Positions 61,105 to 64,000 of a stretch of 64,000 nt of DNA are shown here, in pieces (positions within the stretch are counted from its first letter, which is position 1; each line of letters begins with the position of its first letter). The translations under genes and the position numbers were made by a program. The notes under the pieces were generated by a model. It saw nothing but the letters and a program-made list of their open reading frames with translations. It did not search any database and was not told the origin of the DNA. The DNA is from Acidobacteriota bacterium. GTDB taxonomy: Bacteria > Acidobacteriota > Polarisedimenticolia > J045. The DNA lies in assembly GCA_030949985.1 (NCBI GenBank), contig JAUZRX010000051.1:1-64000 (forward strand), read 5' to 3'.

Positions 61105-61110
61105 GACCTG

Positions 61111-61126
61111 TGGCACGACATTCGCA
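61111..61126 (+). promoter_or_regulatory. sigma-54 (-24/-12) promoter
   Basis: TGGCACGACATTCGCA matches the consensus TGGCACG-N4-TTGCW except for one base (TCGCA instead of TTGCA). The invariant GG and GC dinucleotides are present at the correct spacing. Transcription would start near 61137, about 36 bases before the ATG at 61173. Confidence 0.6.
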
Positions 61127-61172
61127 TGTCTCCTGTCCGTCGCGCAAGGGCGCTGCCGGACCTGGAGGTGAG

Positions 61173-61931
61173 ATGTCTGTCTACGCGATTCTCTTCGACC
61201 AAACGTTGTGCGTGGGGTGCCGCGCCTGCGAAGAGGCCTGTCAGCAGGAGAACGGTCACCCCCCCCACGAGGCTCGGCGTCTCGACGCCGACTCTTTCAC
61301 CTGGGTGGAGGACCTGGGTGACGACAACTACGCCCGCCACCTTTGCATGCATTGCGAGAACCCGACCTGTGCTTCCGTCTGCCCGGTGGCCGCTCTGCAA
61401 AAGAGCCCTCTCGGCCCGGTGACGTGGTCGGCCGAACGCTGCATCGGCTGTCGCTACTGCATGCTGGCCTGTCCTTTTCACGTCCCCCGCTACGAGTGGG
61501 ACAGCCCCAACCCCAAGTTGCGCAAATGCCAGATGTGCTTTCCGCGGGTCTCCGCGGGGCAACCCACCGCCTGTTCGGCGGCCTGTCCCGTGGGCGCGAC
61601 CGTTTTCGGCCAGCGGCGGACGTTGCTCGAGCAGGCCCATGCCCGCGTCGAGGCCGATCCGGAAACCTACATGGACACCGTCTACGGAGAGCGGGAGGCC
61701 GGCGGCACGTCGGTGCTGATGCTGCTCGGTCGCTCCGTCGGCGCCGCCCACCTGCCGGGGGACGTTCCGCTCTACGACCTGCCTCGCCTGACCTGGAGCG
61801 TGCTGGAAAAGTTACCGCTGATCATTCCGGTCTGGGGCGTGTTCCTCGGTGGAGTCTACTGGCTGACTCAGCGCCGTCAGGCGGTGGCCCGCGCCGAGGG
61901 CGAGGGGGGGAGAGAGGAGGTGTCCCGATGA
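61173..61931 (+). CDS. HybA/HmcB-like 4x[4Fe-4S] ferredoxin subunit
   Basis: 252 residues. Cys groups for four [4Fe-4S] clusters are visible: CVGCRACEEAC, CMHCENPTCASVCPV, CIGCRYCMLACPF and CQMCFPRVSAGQPTACSAACPVG. A C-terminal membrane helix (LPLIIPVWGVFLGGVYWL) then anchors it. This is the electron-transfer subunit that passes electrons between a catalytic partner and a NrfD-type membrane protein. It overlaps the NrfD-like gene by an ATGA. No twin-arginine signal peptide is seen, so the cluster-bearing domain is probably cytoplasmic or depends on a partner. A sigma-54-like promoter precedes it. Confidence 0.9.
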   Translation: MSVYAILFDQTLCVGCRACEEACQQENGHPPHEARRLDADSFTWVEDLGDDNYARHLCMHCENPTCASVCPVAALQKSPLGPVTWSAERCIGCRYCMLACPFHVPRYEWDSPNPKLRKCQMCFPRVSAGQPTACSAACPVGATVFGQRRTLLEQAHARVEADPETYMDTVYGEREAGGTSVLMLLGRSVGAAHLPGDVPLYDLPRLTWSVLEKLPLIIPVWGVFLGGVYWLTQRRQAVARAEGEGGREEVSR

Positions 61932-63094
61932 GCGGCCGCAAAGTGCGCAGTCCGGGTTTCTGGCCGGGTTTCTTCATTCTGCTGATGATTCTCTTCAGCG
62001 TGGTGCTCGTGCGCCGTTTCACCGGCGGCCTGGGAGCCGTTTCGAACCTCAGCGACGAAATGCCCTGGGGGCTGTGGATCGGCTTCGACCTGCTTTCCGG
62101 CGTGGCTCTCGCGGCGGGAGGCTTTACGATCACCGCGATCGTCTACTTGTTGCACCTGGACCGCTATCGGCCCATCGTCCGTCCCGCCCTGCTGACGGCT
62201 TTCCTGGGCTACCTGATGGTGATCGCGGCGCTGCTGGTGGATCTGGGGCGTCCCTGGAATATCTGGCATCCGCTGATCTTCTGGAATCCGCACTCGGTGA
62301 TGTTCGAGGTGGGCTGGTGCGTGATGCTCTACACGACCGTGCTCTTCCTCGAGTTTCTGCCCCTGGTTTTCGAGCGCTTCCGCATCCAGCGCGCCCTGAC
62401 TCTCTGGAGCCGCTACCTGACGCCGCCGCTGGTGATCGCCGGAGTGCTGCTTTCCACCCTGCACCAATCGTCCCTGGGTACGCTCTACGTCATCGTTCCC
62501 GGGAAGCTGCACCCCCTTTGGTATTCACCGATCCTGCCGCTGCTTTTCTTCGTCTCCGCGATTTCCCTGGGCCTGGCGATGACCAGCGTGGAGTCGTTCC
62601 TCTCCCTGCGCGCCTTCGGCAAACGCCTGGAGCCCGGGATCCTGCGGGGGCTCGGCCGGGCCACCGCGGTGACTTTGCTGCTCTACCTCACCTTGCGTTT
62701 CGAAGATCTCTTCGTGCGTGGTGTGCTCGACCAGGCCTTCCGTTTCGACACGGCCTCGATCTTCTTCCTGCTGGAAGTCGGCCCGGGCGGCATGCTGCCC
62801 ATGCTGCTGCTCTTCAGCAGCCGGGTGCGCCGCCGGCCGTTGGCGCTGCTGGGCGCGCAGCTGCTGGTCGTACTGGGTTTGATTTTTCAGCGCATGAACG
62901 TTGCGATCACGGCCTTCCAGTTGGGTACGGGGGTGTCCTACGTACCTCACTGGCAGGAATTCGTCATCTCTCTCGGCCTGGTCGCCGTTGGTTTTGCTCT
63001 CTTCGCCCTGGCCGTGCGCTTCCTGCCCGTGTTCCCGGAAGGCCCCCTCGCGCGACCGCGCCCCACCGATCCCCTCTCCACGCTGGCGCCCTGA
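61928..63094 (+). CDS. NrfD/HybB-family polytopic membrane subunit
   Basis: 388 residues with about ten hydrophobic helices. WGLWIGFDLLSGVALAAGGFTITAIVYLL, AALLVDLGRPWNIWHPLIFWNPHSVMFEVGWCVMLYTTVLFLEF and LHQSSLGTLYVIVPGKLHPLWYSP are characteristic of HybB-like NrfD family members. It would exchange electrons with the quinone pool. Start ATG 61928 overlaps the preceding stop. No catalytic subunit (hydrogenase, nitrite reductase, molybdopterin enzyme) is in the window, so the enzyme served is unknown. Confidence 0.9.
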   Translation: MSGRKVRSPGFWPGFFILLMILFSVVLVRRFTGGLGAVSNLSDEMPWGLWIGFDLLSGVALAAGGFTITAIVYLLHLDRYRPIVRPALLTAFLGYLMVIAALLVDLGRPWNIWHPLIFWNPHSVMFEVGWCVMLYTTVLFLEFLPLVFERFRIQRALTLWSRYLTPPLVIAGVLLSTLHQSSLGTLYVIVPGKLHPLWYSPILPLLFFVSAISLGLAMTSVESFLSLRAFGKRLEPGILRGLGRATAVTLLLYLTLRFEDLFVRGVLDQAFRFDTASIFFLLEVGPGGMLPMLLLFSSRVRRRPLALLGAQLLVVLGLIFQRMNVAITAFQLGTGVSYVPHWQEFVISLGLVAVGFALFALAVRFLPVFPEGPLARPRPTDPLSTLAP

Positions 63095-63130
63095 ACCCGG
63101 GCGCCGGCGCGGTTCCCCGGAGGTGCCGTG

Positions 63131-64000
63131 ATGCCGGGTACAGTCGCCGGAAAACTCACGATCCTCGTCACCGTCTCGCTGATCGTCGTCTTCGGCCTGG
63201 GAACCTGGCTCAACGTGATGATTCAGGAACGGGCCGCGCACACGATCTTGAGCCGGAACGGCGCCAGCATCGCCGACATGATCGCCGGCGCTACGCGGGA
63301 GTCGATGCTGCACAACGACCGGGAACGGATCGCGGCGATGGTCGACTCCCTCGCCCGTCAGCCCGATGTCGAACGCATCCGTATCTTGCGTAAGACCGGC
63401 GAGATCGCCTATTCCACCGTGGCCGAGGAACTCGGCTCCATCCTCGACAGCCGCCTCGAGCAGTGCATCACCTGTCACCAACAGCCCCAGCCCCCCGAGA
63501 TGCTGCCCGCCGCGGAAAGGGTCCGGGTGATCGAGTCCGGTGGTCGCCGGGCCCTGGGCATCACCCGCGTGATCTACAACGAGCCCGATTGCTCCACCGC
63601 CGCCTGCCACGAGCACCGGCCGGACGAAAGACTGCTGGGCATCCTGGACGTTCACCTGGCTCTCGGGCCGTACGATGAAGCCCGCGTGCGCAGCGCTCTG
63701 GAACTGGTGCTGACTTCGGCGGTCGCGATCTTCCTGGTGCTCGTCACCACCATCGTATCCGTGCAGAAAATGGTGCAAGCGCCCGTGCGGGCCCTGATCC
63801 GCGGAGCACGCAAGCTGGGCGACGGCGACCTTTCGGCGCGGGTTCCCGAAACGTCCGATGACGAGATCGGGGAGCTGGCCCGCACTTTCAACCAGCTCGC
63901 GCGGGATCTCGAGATTGCTCGGGGCGAGCTGATGGATTTGACCCAGACTCTCGAAGTGCGGGTCGAACAAAAGACCCGGGAGCTGAAAGAGGCCCAGGAC
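63131..64000 (+). CDS. heme-binding HAMP sensor protein, truncated at window end
   Basis: 290 codons visible, no stop before the edge. An N-terminal membrane helix (LTILVTVSLIVVFGLGTWLNVM), an extracytoplasmic domain of about 150 residues, a second helix (ALELVLTSAVAIFLVLVTTIV), a HAMP domain (ETSDDEIGELARTFNQLARDLE) and the start of a coiled coil (EVRVEQKTRELKEA) are seen. The extracytoplasmic domain contains CITCH (c-type heme site) and CSTAACH (C-x4-CH, unusual), followed by RLLGILDVHLAL. Such domains occur on sensor kinases and chemoreceptors of redox-sensing bacteria. It is downstream of the HybB-like gene (36 bp) with GGAGG before ATG 63131. The output domain lies beyond the window. Confidence 0.8.
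   Translation, partial: MPGTVAGKLTILVTVSLIVVFGLGTWLNVMIQERAAHTILSRNGASIADMIAGATRESMLHNDRERIAAMVDSLARQPDVERIRILRKTGEIAYSTVAEELGSILDSRLEQCITCHQQPQPPEMLPAAERVRVIESGGRRALGITRVIYNEPDCSTAACHEHRPDERLLGILDVHLALGPYDEARVRSALELVLTSAVAIFLVLVTTIVSVQKMVQAPVRALIRGARKLGDGDLSARVPETSDDEIGELARTFNQLARDLEIARGELMDLTQTLEVRVEQKTRELKEAQD

Overview
The window is a strongly G+C-rich bacterial chromosome segment with no rRNA, tRNA, CRISPR array or insertion sequence that I can recognise. Gene content suggests a didermic, respiring, motile or pilus-bearing bacterium. It includes heme A synthase, type IV pilus/type II secretion parts, TatA, rhomboid, a NrfD/HybB-type quinol module, SelB, an S55 (SpoIVB-type) peptidase, and large secreted metallopeptidases ending in a shared Cys-Pro domain. 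This mix resembles Acidobacteriota of the Thermoanaerobaculia/Holophagae kind. That placement is an inference from gene style, not from a marker gene.

Layout. 0.2-8 kb: a WaaP/RIO-like kinase with a secreted partner, an AUH-type enoyl-CoA hydratase, small TPR and secreted proteins, heme A synthase, and a secreted metallopeptidase with thrombospondin-3-like repeats. 8-11 kb: the TrkH/TrkA potassium pair. 11-16 kb: a lipoprotein, a DUF442-like phosphatase, and a minus-strand pilus operon (PilB/GspE ATPase, zinc-finger membrane protein, pseudopilin). 16-22 kb: HAD phosphatase, zinc-ribbon protein, SnoaL-like protein with a 2,4-dienoyl-CoA-reductase-like SDR, a large TPR membrane protein, and a KAS III enzyme. 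22-29 kb: a signalling operon (RsbU-type phosphatase, LytS-type kinase, LytTR regulator), a bactofilin-like membrane protein and an ABC-F ATPase. 29-39 kb: a beta-barrel protein next to a subtilase homologue that has lost its catalytic His, a POT transporter, BipA/TypA, a cupin, an M14 carboxypeptidase, and an AhpD-like protein. 39-49 kb: a GGDEF-EAL protein, rhomboid protease, sigma-70 factor with a long structured leader, hybrid histidine kinase, SelB, TatA and a ChaN-like protein. 49-54 kb: one 1,599-residue protein joining a Ser/Thr kinase, a degenerate P-loop module, TPRs, GAF and a sigma-54 activator. 54-61 kb: a small secreted protein, S55 peptidase, propeller protein, CrcB, DUF190 and NhaA. 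61-64 kb: a HybA/HybB-like redox operon and a heme-binding sensor cut by the window edge.

The most interesting signals are these. (1) The kinase-to-sigma-54 fusion protein. (2) A near-consensus -24/-12 sigma-54 promoter with a 12-bp palindrome about 80 bp upstream of it, in front of the HybA/HybB/heme-sensor operon. (3) A 385-bp gap between convergent genes that is full of stem-forming sequence, whereas the other convergent gaps here range from overlaps to 159 bp. (4) A subtilase homologue with Asp and Ser kept but His replaced by Ala. (5) A shared C-terminal domain ending in Cys-Pro on two unrelated secreted metallopeptidases, which may be a sorting tag. (6) A ChaN-like gene whose reading frame only makes sense with a non-AUG start on the tatA stop codon.
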